The translations under genes and the position numbers were made by a program. DNA of 64,000 bases from Actinomadura sp. NBRC 104412 (GTDB lineage: Bacteria; Actinomycetota; Actinomycetes; Streptosporangiales; Streptosporangiaceae): contig NZ_BSTM01000007.1 in NCBI RefSeq assembly GCF_030269515.1, positions 124,001 to 188,000 of the forward strand, in the 5' to 3' direction. Shown here in pieces: positions 35,208 to 43,883 of the stretch (the first letter of the stretch is position 1; each line of letters begins with the position of its first letter). The notes below the pieces were generated by a model. It saw nothing but the letters and a program-made list of their open reading frames with translations, searched no databases and was not told where the DNA came from.

Positions 35208-36157
35208 GCGGCGCGCTTCGTGCGCTTGGCCGCCAATCGCTCCGCATTCGGCCACCGCACACTGTGCGCCCAGCCCACCTTCTCGAACATCCAGATGATC
35301 CGGGCGCTGATGTCCACCTGCCCGGGCAGCACCCCGTGCCGAGCGCACGTCGGGTCGCAATGATGCAGGTTGTGCCACGACTCACCGAGCGACGGAATCG
35401 CCAGCCACCACACGTTGCGCGACTTGTCGCGGACCTCGAAGTCCTCGGCGCCGAAGGTGTGGCAGATCGAGTTGATCGACCAGGTGACGTGATGCACCAG
35501 CGTGACCCGTACCAGGCCCGCCCAGAAGAACGCGGTCAGCGCGCCCGCCCACGACATCGTGATCAAGCCCCCCAGCACGCCGGGCAGCAGCAGGCTGACC
35601 GCCACCATGGCGGGGAACGCCTTGTGGATCCGGACGATGTCCTTGTCGTTGAGCAGGTCCTTGGTGAACCGCTGCTTGGACGTGCGGTTGCCGTTGAACA
35701 GCCACCCGTAGTGCGCCCACGCCAGGCCCTTGGTCAGCGCCTTCCAGTCGTTGCCGAAGCGCCACGGCGAGTGCGGGTCCGCCTCCTTATCGGAGTGCTT
35801 GTGGTGCCGCCGGTGGTCGGCCACCCACGTGATCACCGGGCCCTCGATGGCCAGGCTGCCCGCGAGCGCCATCGCGATCTTCAGCGGCCGCTTGGCCTTG
35901 AACGAACCGTGCGTGAAGTAGCGGTGGTAGCCGACGGTGATGCCGGCCGCGGAGACCAGGTAGAAGATCGCCATCAGGATGACGTCGGTCCAGCCCAGGA
36001 AGTTCCGCCAGGCCAGCGGGATGGCGGCGAAGAGCGCCAGGAACGGAACTCCGGTGAAGACCCCGACGAGAACCCGCTCGAACCTCCCCTGCGGTTCCGG
36101 CTCGATTTCGGGACGACCTTGTGGGCGGGGTGGATCGAGAACGGGGGCAGTAGCCAT
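35204..36157 (-). CDS. Acyl-CoA desaturase (delta-9 type, DesA3-like)
   Basis: This 317-residue membrane di-iron enzyme has the three His boxes of the stearoyl-CoA desaturase family: HRYFTH (about residue 77), HRRHH (about 114) and HNLHH (about 284). Hydrophobic pairs between them cross the membrane. It introduces a double bond into acyl chains and so adjusts membrane fluidity. Expected partners are a ferredoxin/flavodoxin reductase, not seen nearby. The ATG at 36157 has AGGAAG upstream. It is the first gene of an operon with the tetR-type gene, under a palindromic operator 46 bp upstream. Confidence 0.92.
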   Translation of the reverse strand: MATAPVLDPPRPQGRPEIEPEPQGRFERVLVGVFTGVPFLALFAAIPLAWRNFLGWTDVILMAIFYLVSAAGITVGYHRYFTHGSFKAKRPLKIAMALAGSLAIEGPVITWVADHRRHHKHSDKEADPHSPWRFGNDWKALTKGLAWAHYGWLFNGNRTSKQRFTKDLLNDKDIVRIHKAFPAMVAVSLLLPGVLGGLITMSWAGALTAFFWAGLVRVTLVHHVTWSINSICHTFGAEDFEVRDKSRNVWWLAIPSLGESWHNLHHCDPTCARHGVLPGQVDISARIIWMFEKVGWAHSVRWPNAERLAAKRTKRAA

Positions 36158-36202
36158 GAGTCACCACTTCCTGCTTCTTGGCTGCCTTACCTACGCCACC
36201 GT

Positions 36203-36222
36203 AACCTACGGTTCCGTAGGTT
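36203..36222. promoter_or_regulatory. Perfect palindromic operator of the desaturase-tetR operon
   Basis: Arms AACCTACGG and CCGTAGGTT (9 bp, no mismatch) flank a 2-bp centre. This is a typical TetR-family site, 46 bp before the desaturase ATG. On the minus strand TAGGTT within the right arm could be the -10, so bound repressor would cover the promoter. Confidence 0.75.
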
Positions 36223-36617
36223 GGACAGGGCCCCAAGCGTAAAATCGTCGGGATCCGCCCCGGCCGCCACCGGTCAGCCCCAGAAACGCCTGGTCAGAGC
36301 GTTTGTGAACACGACCGAGTGATGCCTCTCACCCCCCGGGCAACGTCCGGCACGCCCCAAAGGTTCGCGCGCACACCGCCCTCCCGCGCCGACGCCGGCC
36401 TCCCATGCGCGCTCGCCTTGCCACTCATCCGCTTGTCGCACCACCTGCGCGCCTCCCCGTCCTGGGAAAACGGGCAGGTGGCTTTGAACGGTGCGTGCTC
36501 GCTCAGAAGCAACCTAAACCACCCTCATCTGAATAAAGGCCATCAAGTGCCGATCAATGGTGACTCCAAGTAGTATCATCGCCACAGATTGTCGGTGCGC
36601 CGTCGTACCTTGCGCGC
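36223..36617. other. Long gap without a convincing gene
   Basis: No open frame here has convincing coding character; small frames in it lack ribosome-binding sites and family resemblance. One hairpin is visible (AAACGC and GCGTTT arms around 36286-36305). The last ~130 bp are clearly less GC-rich than the rest of the window (CTCATCTGAATAAAGG, CAAGTAGTATCATCG) and probably hold the promoter of the rightward HTH gene, with TAGTAT as a possible -10. Confidence 0.4.
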
Positions 36618-37385
36618 ATGACCAAGAAACTCCCCGAAGAGCTCCGGGAACTGGCGATCTCCCTCCGCAGGGAAGGCAAGACCTACCGCGAGATCGCCGG
36701 CTCCCTCGGAGTCTCCATCAGCACCTGCTCCCTCTGGCTCCACGACGTCCCCGCCCCCGAGCGTCCCGGCTACCACCAGGAGCGCGTCGCCGCGATGTGG
36801 GAATCCCGCTGGGCGCCCTTCCATCGCGAACGTGAGAGGGCGCGGCTCCGGGCCAAGGTCGATGCCAGCAAGGAGGTCGCGGACCTGAGCGACCGCGAGG
36901 TCCTTCTCGCCGGTGCGCTGATCTACTGGTGCGAGGGCACCAAGGACAAGCCCTACCGGCGCTCCGAGCTCGTCGACTTCATCAACAGTGACCCGGCGGT
37001 GATCACCTTCTTCCTCCGGTTCCTGAGGGTCGCGGGAGTGCCGCGCGAGCGCCTGCGGTTCCGGATCCACATCCACGAGTCGGCGGACCTCGGCGAGGCC
37101 GAGCGCTATTGGGCGGCGCTGGCGGGCATCGGCGTGGACGAGTTCCAGAAACCGGTGCTCAAGCGCCACAACGCCAAGACCACCCGCAAGAACCTCACAG
37201 AGGATTACCGCGGGTGCCTGAACATCCGCGTCCGGAAAAGCGCGGACCTGTACCGGCGCATCGAGGGGTACGCCTACGGGGCGATGCTGGGCTCGGCCGC
37301 GGCGGGCGACCGCTTTCGGCGGGAGGCGGAGCACATGCTCGGGCGTCTGGAGAAGGAGCGGCCGGTCCCATCGCCGGGGAAATGA
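36618..37385 (+). CDS. HTH protein with possible endonuclease-like C-terminal domain
   Basis: This 255-residue protein begins with a resolvase/transposase-type helix-turn-helix (ELAISLRREGKTYREIAGSL, then GVSISTCSLWLHD; about residues 10-43). The rest contains LAGALIYWCEGTKDK, DFINSDPAVITFFLRFLR, RFRIHIHESADLGEAERYW and KPVLKRHNAKTTRKN. I recall similar arrangements in phage and bacterial proteins of LAGLIDADG-like fold, but the assignment is tentative. The GCGCGC before the ATG gives no ribosome-binding site. Its place directly before a tRNA gene and behind an AT-richer flank suggests an acquired or mobile-element relic gene. It could equally be a stable regulator. Confidence 0.7.
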   Translation: MTKKLPEELRELAISLRREGKTYREIAGSLGVSISTCSLWLHDVPAPERPGYHQERVAAMWESRWAPFHRERERARLRAKVDASKEVADLSDREVLLAGALIYWCEGTKDKPYRRSELVDFINSDPAVITFFLRFLRVAGVPRERLRFRIHIHESADLGEAERYWAALAGIGVDEFQKPVLKRHNAKTTRKNLTEDYRGCLNIRVRKSADLYRRIEGYAYGAMLGSAAAGDRFRREAEHMLGRLEKERPVPSPGK

Positions 37386-37435
37386 GTGAGGGGGCGGGGG
37401 CGGCGGTCGGTATCATGGCTGCCGCCCCTTCCCAC

Positions 37436-37454
37436 GTTGGACAGGATGTCCGAC
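37436..37454. repeat. Inverted repeat upstream of tRNA-Gln
   Basis: GTTGGACA and TGTCCGAC (7 of 8 pairs) flank GGA, ending 16 bases before the tRNA. It could be a terminator for the HTH gene, since GGGGGG rather than a T run follows, or part of the tRNA promoter (TTGGAC at 37437 as -35). Confidence 0.4.
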
Positions 37455-37470
37455 TTGGGGGGAAATGTAG

Positions 37471-37542
37471 TCCGGTGTGGTGTAATCGGCAGCACTGAGG
37501 CCTTTGGTGCCTTATGTCCGGGTTCGAGTCCTGGCACCGGAG
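37471..37542 (+). tRNA. tRNA-Gln (anticodon TTG)
   Basis: This 72-base cloverleaf has the acceptor stem TCCGGTG / CACCGGA with G discriminator. The anticodon arm TGAGGC-CTTTGGT-GCCTTA places TTG at positions 34-36. The T arm loop is GTTCGAGTC. No CCA is encoded. It lies just before glmU, a linkage seen in many actinobacteria. Confidence 0.93.
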
Positions 37543-37761
37543 CTTCTTGTTCGCATCATCGGAGGTGGTCCCTGGTGGGTGCGGATCGTCGGCGTGTGCA
37601 GGGGCCGGGCGGCGGGGTGACATGAGGCGGCCTGACGGTATCCTTCGGATGTCGGGCGTGTTGCCAACCTGTTCGAGCAGGTGGATCTCGATGGGCTGAG
37701 CCCCGTGATCGGCGTCCGAGGCCAACAAGATCCCGTCCCCGCGATGCCGAGGAGCTTTCAC

Positions 37762-39288
37762 GTGCCCGCTCGCCGCCCGGCCGCCGTCATCGTCCTCGCC
37801 GCCGGTGAGGGCACCCGGATGAAGTCCCGCACCTCCAAGGTGCTGCACGAGCTGTGCGGACGGAGCATGCTCGGGCACGTGCTGGCCGCGGCCTGCGCGC
37901 TGGAGCCGGAGCGGCTGGTGGTGGTGGTCGGGCATCGCCGGGAGCAGGTGATCGCCCACTTGGAGGGGCTGGAGCTGACGCCGTGTCCCGAGCCGGTGGT
38001 GCAGAAGCGCCAGGGCGGTACGGGGCATGCCGTGCGGATGGCGTTGGAGCAGGCGTGGGGCGGGGGGAAGGGCGAGCTGCGCGGCACGGTGGTGGTCACC
38101 AATGGGGATCATCCGCTGTTGCGTGGTGAGACGCTGGCCGAGCTGGTCCGGGTGCATGAGGTCGAGGGCAACGCGGTGACGGTGCTCACCACGGAGATGC
38201 CGGATGCGACGGGTTATGGCCGGGTCCTTCGCGGGGAGGACGGCGCGGTCGCGGCGATCGTGGAGCACAAGGACGCGACGGAGGCGCAGCGCGCGGTCCG
38301 TGAGATCAATGTGGGGATGTACGCCTTCGACGGGGCGTTGCTGGCCGATGCGCTGAAGCAGGTGACCACGGATAACGCCAAGGGCGAGGAGTACTTGACG
38401 GATGTGGTCGGCATTCTGCGGGGGCATGGGCATCGGGCGGGCGCGTTCCTGACGCCCGACTGGGTGGAGACGCAGGGTGTCAATGACCGGGTGCAGTTGG
38501 CGCAGGCGCGGCGGCAGTTGAACGATCGTCTTCTGGAGGGTCACATGCGTGCCGGGGTGACGATCGTCGATCCGGCTACTACGTGGGTGGATGTCCAGGT
38601 GACGGCTGAGCCGGACGTGGTGGTGCATCCGGGTACGCAGTTGCGTGGCCGCACGCATTTGGGTGAGGGTTCGGAGGTCGGTCCTGGTTGCACGCTGACG
38701 AACACTCGTGTGGGGGCGGGTGCGACGGTGGTCAACGCGGTGTGTGTGGACGCGGAGGTGGGTCCGGAGGCGTCGGTGGGCCCGTACGCGTACTTGCGGC
38801 CGGGTACGCGGCTGGCGCGTAAGTCCAAGGTCGGCACGTATGTGGAGACGAAGAACGCCGATGTGGGTGAGGGCAGTAAGGTCCCGCATCTGACGTATGT
38901 GGGGGACGCGGAGATCGGCGCGGGGTCGAACATCGGGGCGGCTTGTGTGTTCGTCAATTACGACGGGGTGTCGAAGCATCGCAGTGTGGTGGGCGACCAT
39001 GTGAAGGTCGGCAGCGACAACATGATCGTGGCGCCGGTGACGATCGGGGACGGCGCGTATACGGCGGCCGGTTCGGTGATCGTTCAGGATGTGCCGCCGG
39101 GGGCGATGGCGGTGGCGCGGGGCCGGCAGCGGAACATCGAGGGCTGGGTGGAGCGGAAGCGGGCGGGGACGCCTGCGGCGGAGGCCGCGCGGCGGGCGGC
39201 CGAGCGGGCTGCGGCGGTGGGTGACCGCCGGGCGGCGGATGGGCTTGGGGACGAGTCCGGGGACGGGGACGGGGACGGGGACCGATGA
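37762..39288 (+). CDS. glmU: Bifunctional UDP-N-acetylglucosamine synthase GlmU
   Basis: This 508-residue enzyme carries out the last two steps to UDP-GlcNAc: acetylation of glucosamine-1-P and uridylylation. The N-terminal pyrophosphorylase domain has [14 protein letters not shown] and VVTNGDHPL; the family usually has DxP in the latter. The C-terminal left-handed beta-helix shows hexapeptide repeats, YLRPGTRL, and the acetyltransferase segments [14 protein letters not shown] and [10 protein letters not shown]. The GTG at 37762 is chosen because GAGGAG lies seven bases upstream; ATG at 37744 would add six residues. The tail ends in GDGDGDGDR. Codon choice (many GAT, CAT, GGT, TTG) differs from the flanking DNA. 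Confidence 0.95.
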   Translation: MPARRPAAVIVLAAGEGTRMKSRTSKVLHELCGRSMLGHVLAAACALEPERLVVVVGHRREQVIAHLEGLELTPCPEPVVQKRQGGTGHAVRMALEQAWGGGKGELRGTVVVTNGDHPLLRGETLAELVRVHEVEGNAVTVLTTEMPDATGYGRVLRGEDGAVAAIVEHKDATEAQRAVREINVGMYAFDGALLADALKQVTTDNAKGEEYLTDVVGILRGHGHRAGAFLTPDWVETQGVNDRVQLAQARRQLNDRLLEGHMRAGVTIVDPATTWVDVQVTAEPDVVVHPGTQLRGRTHLGEGSEVGPGCTLTNTRVGAGATVVNAVCVDAEVGPEASVGPYAYLRPGTRLARKSKVGTYVETKNADVGEGSKVPHLTYVGDAEIGAGSNIGAACVFVNYDGVSKHRSVVGDHVKVGSDNMIVAPVTIGDGAYTAAGSVIVQDVPPGAMAVARGRQRNIEGWVERKRAGTPAAEAARRAAERAAAVGDRRAADGLGDESGDGDGDGDR

Positions 39289-39382
39289 TGACTTCCCGGG
39301 GTGCGCTGAGGGCGGCCGTGGGAGTGGGGACGTGCCTTGAGGGTGGGATCCCCGTGAGAAGCACCGTTCCATTGAGGGGGAG

Positions 39383-40372
39383 TTGTCCAAGGTGAGTGGG
39401 ATCAAGGCGAGCGGCCAGAAGAAGCTGATGCTCTTCACCGGCCGTGCCCACCCGGACCTGGCCAGGGAGGTCGCCGACAACCTCCAGCTCGAGCTGACGC
39501 CGACGTCGGCGTACGACTTCGCCAATGGCGAGACGTTCGTGCGCTTCCTGGAGTCGGTGCGCGGGTCGGATGCGTTCGTGATCCAGAGCCACACGGCTCC
39601 CATCAATCAGTGGATCATGGAGCATCTGATCATGGTGGATGCGCTGAAGCGGGCGTCCGCCAAGCGGATCACCGTGGTGGCGCCGTTCTTCGGGTATGCG
39701 CGGCAGGACAAGAAGCATCGTGGTCGTGAGCCGATCTCGGCGCGGTTGATGGCGGATCTGTTCAAGACCGCGGGTGCCGACCGGCTGATCACGGTGGATC
39801 TGCACACGGCGCAGATCATGGGCTTCTTCGACGGCCCGGTGGATCATCTGTTCGCGTTGGATCTGCTGGCGGCGCATTTCGAGTCGCGGCTGGATCTGTC
39901 GGGGGTGACGGTGGTGGCGCCGGACGCGGGCCGGGTGCGGGTGACCGAGCGCTGGTCGGATCGGCTCGGGGGTGTCCCGATGGCGATCATCCACAAGAAG
40001 CGCGATCCGGATGTGGCCAACGAGGTGAAGGTCTTCGACGTGGTCGGGGAGGTGGAGGGCCGGACGTGCGTGGTGGTCGACGACATGATCGACACCGGTG
40101 GGACGATCGTGAAGGCGGCGGACGCGTTGTTCGACCATGGCGCCGCGCGGGTGGTGGTGGCGGCGACGCATGGTGTTCTGTCGGGCCCGGCCGTGGACCG
40201 TTTGAAGAACTCGCGGGTTTCTGAGGTGGTGCTGACGAACACGCTGCCGATTCCGGAGGAGAAGAGGTTCGACAAGCTCACCGTGGTGTCGATCGCGCCG
40301 CTGGTGGCGCGGGCGATCAACGAGGTGTTCAGTGACGGCTCGGTGACCAGCCTGTTCGGCGGGCACAGCTGA
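39383..40372 (+). CDS. prs: Ribose-phosphate pyrophosphokinase
   Basis: This 329-residue enzyme makes PRPP from ribose-5-P and ATP for nucleotide, His and Trp synthesis. Signature parts are MLFTGRAHPDLA, FANGETFVRFLESVRG, the flexible loop FFGYARQDKKHRGREPISARL, DLHTAQIMGFF, and the PRPP-binding VVDDMIDTGGTI. The TTG at 39383 is preceded by GAGGGGGAG. It follows glmU by 94 bp, the classical glmU-prs pair. Confidence 0.96.
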   Translation: MSKVSGIKASGQKKLMLFTGRAHPDLAREVADNLQLELTPTSAYDFANGETFVRFLESVRGSDAFVIQSHTAPINQWIMEHLIMVDALKRASAKRITVVAPFFGYARQDKKHRGREPISARLMADLFKTAGADRLITVDLHTAQIMGFFDGPVDHLFALDLLAAHFESRLDLSGVTVVAPDAGRVRVTERWSDRLGGVPMAIIHKKRDPDVANEVKVFDVVGEVEGRTCVVVDDMIDTGGTIVKAADALFDHGAARVVVAATHGVLSGPAVDRLKNSRVSEVVLTNTLPIPEEKRFDKLTVVSIAPLVARAINEVFSDGSVTSLFGGHS

Positions 40373-40583
40373 TCCGTGCGGTGTGCGGCGGGCCGGGGGC
40401 GGCTCGGCCCTTGGCCCGCTGGCTTCGTGGGTGGGGACGATCGGCTAGACTTGCGGGGTCCGCGTAGGGCCCGGGTCGTTCAGTGTGGCTCCGCCAGAGG
40501 ACTCGCGCTCCCCGGGTTACGCAAAGAATCTTCGAGGCGCCTGACGCATCGAGCAACGCCTGATTCGCTTTGTCCGTAGCGGA

Positions 40584-40599
40584 CGTCCAGCGCTGGACG
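40584..40599 (+). promoter_or_regulatory. Palindrome in the rplY leader
   Basis: CGTCCAGC and GCTGGACG form a perfect 16-base palindrome 32 bases before the rplY start, just upstream of its GAGGAG. A possible -10 (TAGACT) lies at 40446-40451, so the leader would be about 180 bases long. A control hairpin in the leader, as for other ribosomal proteins, is possible but unproven. Confidence 0.35.
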
Positions 40600-40631
40600 G
40601 CCGTGGATCGCAACAACGAGGAGTTTTCGCC

Positions 40632-41249
40632 GTGTCCGAGGTACGTATCGCCGCCGAGCCGCGCACCGAGTTCGGTAAGGGTGCCGCGCGGCGCACCCGC
40701 CGGGCCGGCAAGGTTCCCGCCGTTCTGTACGGTCATGGCACCGCGCCGCAGCACATCTCGCTGCCCGGCCATGATCTGATGCTGGCGCTGAAGACGCCGA
40801 ACGTGCTGCTGCGCGTGGAGGGCGTGGGTTCCGGTTCGGAGCTGGCGCTGCCGAAGGATGTGCAGCGGGACCCGATCAAGGGTTTCCTTGAGCATGTCGA
40901 CCTGTTGCTGGTCAGGCGGGGTGAGAAGGTCAGTGTGTCCATCCCGATCCAGGTGACCGGTGAGGTGGTGGCCGGTGGCCGGCTGGTGCAGCCGGAGGTG
41001 GAGATCGCCGTCGAGGCGGAGGCCACGCAGATTCCGGAGGCGGTGACCCTGGACATCGAGGGTTTGGAGATCGACTCTCAGGTGCTGGCCAAGGATCTGA
41101 AGTTGCCGGCCGGGACGACGCTGGTCGCGGACGAGGAGCTGCTGATCGCGCAGATCGTCGACGCGTCCATCTCGACCGAGCCGGCCGCTGAGGAGGCCGA
41201 GGCGGAGGCGGAGGCCGCGCCCGAGGCGGAGGCCGAGCCCACCGAGTGA
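40632..41249 (+). CDS. rplY: 50S ribosomal protein L25 / general stress protein Ctc
   Basis: This 205-residue protein of the long (CTC) form binds 5S rRNA. The L25 domain is at the start (AEPRTEFGKGAARRTRRAGKVPAVLYG). The TL5/CTC beta domain follows from about residue 95. An acidic Glu/Ala tail (EEAEAEAEAAPEAEAEPTE) ends it, usual in actinobacteria. The GTG at 40632 has GAGGAG about ten bases upstream. A 259-bp gap separates it from prs, so it probably has its own promoter. Confidence 0.94.
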   Translation: MSEVRIAAEPRTEFGKGAARRTRRAGKVPAVLYGHGTAPQHISLPGHDLMLALKTPNVLLRVEGVGSGSELALPKDVQRDPIKGFLEHVDLLLVRRGEKVSVSIPIQVTGEVVAGGRLVQPEVEIAVEAEATQIPEAVTLDIEGLEIDSQVLAKDLKLPAGTTLVADEELLIAQIVDASISTEPAAEEAEAEAEAAPEAEAEPTE

Positions 41250-41286
41250 CCGTGGTCGCCTGGTGCGATCGGTGTGGTGTCGTGGC

Positions 41287-41316
41287 GGCCCCGTCGGCGT
41301 TCTCGCCAGTGGGGCC
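41287..41316 (+). terminator. Nested hairpin after rplY
   Basis: GGCCCC and GGGGCC form the outer stem and GGCG/CGCC with loop TTCT the inner one, 38 bases after the rplY stop. There is no T run, as is usual for high-GC actinomycete terminators. Confidence 0.4.
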
Positions 41317-41451
41317 GTCAGTGTTGTGGGCCGGTGGGAGGGGTGAGGCGGGTGTGCGGTGACGCCGGCCGGTTTCCCCTTGCCGAGGGGGCGTCGGGTG
41401 TTGCGGTCGGGTCCGGAGGCGGGTTCGGGCTTGCGGGAGGCTGATCGCGGA

Positions 41452-42060
41452 GTGGGCCGTGAAGGCGGCGAGGGCGGCGCGCGGTTGCGCTCGGAGCCGT
41501 GGGTGGTCGTGGGGTTGGGCAATCCGGGGCCGTCGTATGCGGGGAATCGGCATAACGCCGGGTTCATGGTGCTGGATGTGCTGGCGGCGCGTGCCGGGGG
41601 GCGGTTCAGGTCGCATCGGTCGCGGTGCGATGTGCTGGAGGGGCGTCTTTCGGGTGTGCGGGTCGTGCTGGCGAAGCCGCGGAGTTTCATGAACGAGTCG
41701 GGTGGCCCGGTGAAGGCGCTGCGGGACTTCTACAAGGTGCCCGTGGAGCGTCTGGTGGTCGTTCATGACGAGCTGGACATTCCGTACGGCGCGGTGCGGT
41801 TGAAGCGCGGCGGTGGTGACGGCGGGCACAACGGGTTGCGTTCGGTCACTCGGGCGCTGGGGGACAGGGAGTACCCGCGGGTGCGGTTCGGTGTGGGCCG
41901 CCCGCCGGGTCGGATGGACGCGGCCGCGTTCGTCCTCAAGGATTTCTCGTCGGCGGAGCGCAAGGAGCTCGATCTGAATGTGGAGCGGGCGGCGGACGCG
42001 GTGGAGGCGTTGCTGACCGAGGGGCTGGAGGCGGCCCAGAACGTCTTCCACGCCTCCTGA
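41452..42060 (+). CDS. pth: Peptidyl-tRNA hydrolase
   Basis: This 202-residue enzyme frees tRNA from stalled peptidyl-tRNA. Diagnostic blocks are [25 protein letters not shown] (catalytic His in the NRHN segment), [19 protein letters not shown] and [13 protein letters not shown]. The GTG at 41452 is chosen because it leaves a short N-terminus before the conserved GLGNPG. The frame stays open 31 codons upstream, where the sequence is Arg/Gly-rich and unlike Pth. It completes the conserved glmU-prs-rplY-pth block. Confidence 0.93.
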   Translation: MGREGGEGGARLRSEPWVVVGLGNPGPSYAGNRHNAGFMVLDVLAARAGGRFRSHRSRCDVLEGRLSGVRVVLAKPRSFMNESGGPVKALRDFYKVPVERLVVVHDELDIPYGAVRLKRGGGDGGHNGLRSVTRALGDREYPRVRFGVGRPPGRMDAAAFVLKDFSSAERKELDLNVERAADAVEALLTEGLEAAQNVFHAS

Positions 42061-42186
42061 GTTTCGATCTTTCGGGTTCCGATCACTTTCCGGGTTCCCG
42101 TCGGTGCGGGCCGTGGTCGTCCGCGCGGTGTGCCCGGCCCTGGCATGCATCGGATTGTTCGGTCTTCGGGTGGTTCGTGACTCGCC

Positions 42187-42212
42187 TTTATAAAATGCTG
42201 CGCAATATGCGC
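42187..42212 (+). promoter_or_regulatory. AT-rich promoter candidate at the head of the polysaccharide locus
   Basis: TTTATAAA (42187-42194) and the hairpin GCGCA-ATA-TGCGC (42200-42212) lie in the 241-bp gap before the sugar-transferase gene. TATAAA is the best -10 in this GC-rich gap, but no clear -35 is present. The leader would be about 100 bases. Confidence 0.4.
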
Positions 42213-42301
42213 GCGGGACGTGTGAACCTCACCTGTTGTTCGGCCGTCTTCGAGACGGATCGTGCGTGACGGGGCGCATGCGGCAGGGGTGGTGATAGTC
42301 G

Positions 42302-43786
42302 GTGGCCGTTGTTGACGAGATTGGCAGGGCGCAGGCCCGGACCGGGCCTGGACCGGCTCGGCGTCCTTCGGGGCCCACTTGGACGAACCGGTATCGCCGG
42401 TACGCGGTGTTCCTGGATCTGGCCAGCATGCTGTCCGCCGGCGTGATCGCGTTCGTGCTGCGGTTCCCGGGGATCCCGAAGGAGCCGAACGTCCCCTACG
42501 TCGCGCTGACCGTTCTGCTGCCGTTGCTGTTCCTGTCGATCCTGGTGCTGTGCCGGGCGTACGAGCCGCGTTTCGTCGGTGTCGGGTGGGAGGAGTTCCA
42601 CCGGGTGCTGCGGGCGGGGTTCGTGCTCACCGCGACCGTGGCGATCGCGGCGTACGCGACCAAGACGGAGGTGGCGCGCGGGTATGTGGTGATGGCGCTG
42701 CCGCTGGGCACCTTCCTGGCCCTGGTGGCGCGGTACCGGCTGCGCAAGTGGCTGCACAAGCGGCGCTGGCAGGGCGACTTCATGCGCCGCGTGGTGGCCG
42801 TCGGGCACCGTACGTCGGTGGCCGACCTGATCAGGCTGCTGCGGGAGAAGCGGTACCACGGGATGGACATCGTGGCGGTGTGCCTGCCGCCCGCCATGGT
42901 CTCCGGTGAGGACGCGGTCGACGAGGTCGAGGGCGTGCCGGTGCTGGGCGATTTCTCGCAGGCGGCGAGCGTGGTGCAGCGCAGCGGCGCCGATTCGGTG
43001 GCGGTGCTGGCGTGCCCGGAGATGGACGGTGTGGCGCTGCGCAGGCTGGCGTGGCAGATCGAGCGGGACGATGTCGAGCTGGTGGTGGCGCCCGCGCTGA
43101 TGGACGTGACCGGTCCGCGGATCTCGATCCGGCCGGTGGCGGGGCTGCCGCTGCTGCATGTGGAGCATCCGGAGCTGGAGGGGGCCCGTAAGCTGCTCAA
43201 GGGCCTGTTCGACCGGGCGTGCGCGCTGGCCGGGCTGGTGCTGCTGAGCCCGTTGCTGCTGGTGGTCGCCGTCCTGATCAAGGTGACCAGCGAGGGCCCG
43301 GTGATGTTCCGGCAGGTCAGGGTGGGCCGGGACGGCCGCGAGTTCACCGTGCTGAAGTTCCGCACCATGGTGCGGGACGCCGAGCTGCGCAAGGACGAGC
43401 TGATCGCCTACAACGAGCATGACGGCGGCGTGCTGTTCAAGATCAAGTCTGATCCGCGGATCACCGCGGTGGGCCGCCGGCTGCGCCGCTACTCGCTGGA
43501 CGAGCTGCCCCAGTTGTTCAACGTGCTGCGCGGGGAGATGTCCCTGGTCGGGCCGCGCCCGCCGCTGCCGGACGAGGTGGCCCGGTACGGCGGGGACGTG
43601 TACCGGCGGCTGGCGGTCAAGCCGGGCATGACGGGGCTGTGGCAGGTGAACGGCCGGTCGGACCTGTCCTGGGAGGAATCGGTCCGGCTCGATCTCCGTT
43701 ATGTGGACAACTGGACGCTGGCGCTGGATCTCCAGATTCTGTGGAAGACCTGGTCGGCGGTGTTCCGCGGCTCCGGGGCGTACTAG
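42302..43786 (+). CDS. Polyprenyl-phosphate sugar-1-phosphate transferase (exopolysaccharide initiating enzyme)
   Basis: This 494-residue member of the WbaP/CpsE (bacterial sugar transferase) family has about five N-terminal membrane helices and a middle nucleotide-binding-like domain (residues ~165-290). A further membrane segment near 305-325 and the catalytic domain follow, with KFRTMVRDAELRKDEL, RRLRRYSLDELPQLFNVLRG and SLVGPRPPLPDEV. It attaches the first sugar phosphate to undecaprenyl phosphate, committing to repeat-unit assembly. The GTG is at 42302. It opens the rightward half of the polysaccharide locus; rhamnose genes follow after the cys genes. Confidence 0.9.
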   Translation: MAVVDEIGRAQARTGPGPARRPSGPTWTNRYRRYAVFLDLASMLSAGVIAFVLRFPGIPKEPNVPYVALTVLLPLLFLSILVLCRAYEPRFVGVGWEEFHRVLRAGFVLTATVAIAAYATKTEVARGYVVMALPLGTFLALVARYRLRKWLHKRRWQGDFMRRVVAVGHRTSVADLIRLLREKRYHGMDIVAVCLPPAMVSGEDAVDEVEGVPVLGDFSQAASVVQRSGADSVAVLACPEMDGVALRRLAWQIERDDVELVVAPALMDVTGPRISIRPVAGLPLLHVEHPELEGARKLLKGLFDRACALAGLVLLSPLLLVVAVLIKVTSEGPVMFRQVRVGRDGREFTVLKFRTMVRDAELRKDELIAYNEHDGGVLFKIKSDPRITAVGRRLRRYSLDELPQLFNVLRGEMSLVGPRPPLPDEVARYGGDVYRRLAVKPGMTGLWQVNGRSDLSWEESVRLDLRYVDNWTLALDLQILWKTWSAVFRGSGAY

Positions 43787-43791
43787 CCCCT

Positions 43792-43806
43792 ACCAGGGGC
43801 CCTGGT
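43792..43806 (+). terminator. Short palindrome after the sugar-transferase gene
   Basis: ACCAGGG and CCCTGGT arms around a single G begin six bases after the stop codon. It is a compact stem without a T run, so only a tentative terminator. Confidence 0.35.
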
Positions 43807-43883
43807 GTCCTGGCGGATGTCCGGTGTGCAGGACAATGTGTACCGGGCATCTGGTGACGCATGAGCCGGGGACGTGAGGGCCG

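Noticed and set aside
36319..36573. 84-codon frame in the gap before the HTH gene
   Set aside because: No ribosome-binding site, no similarity to known families and poor codon usage; the region is better read as non-coding.
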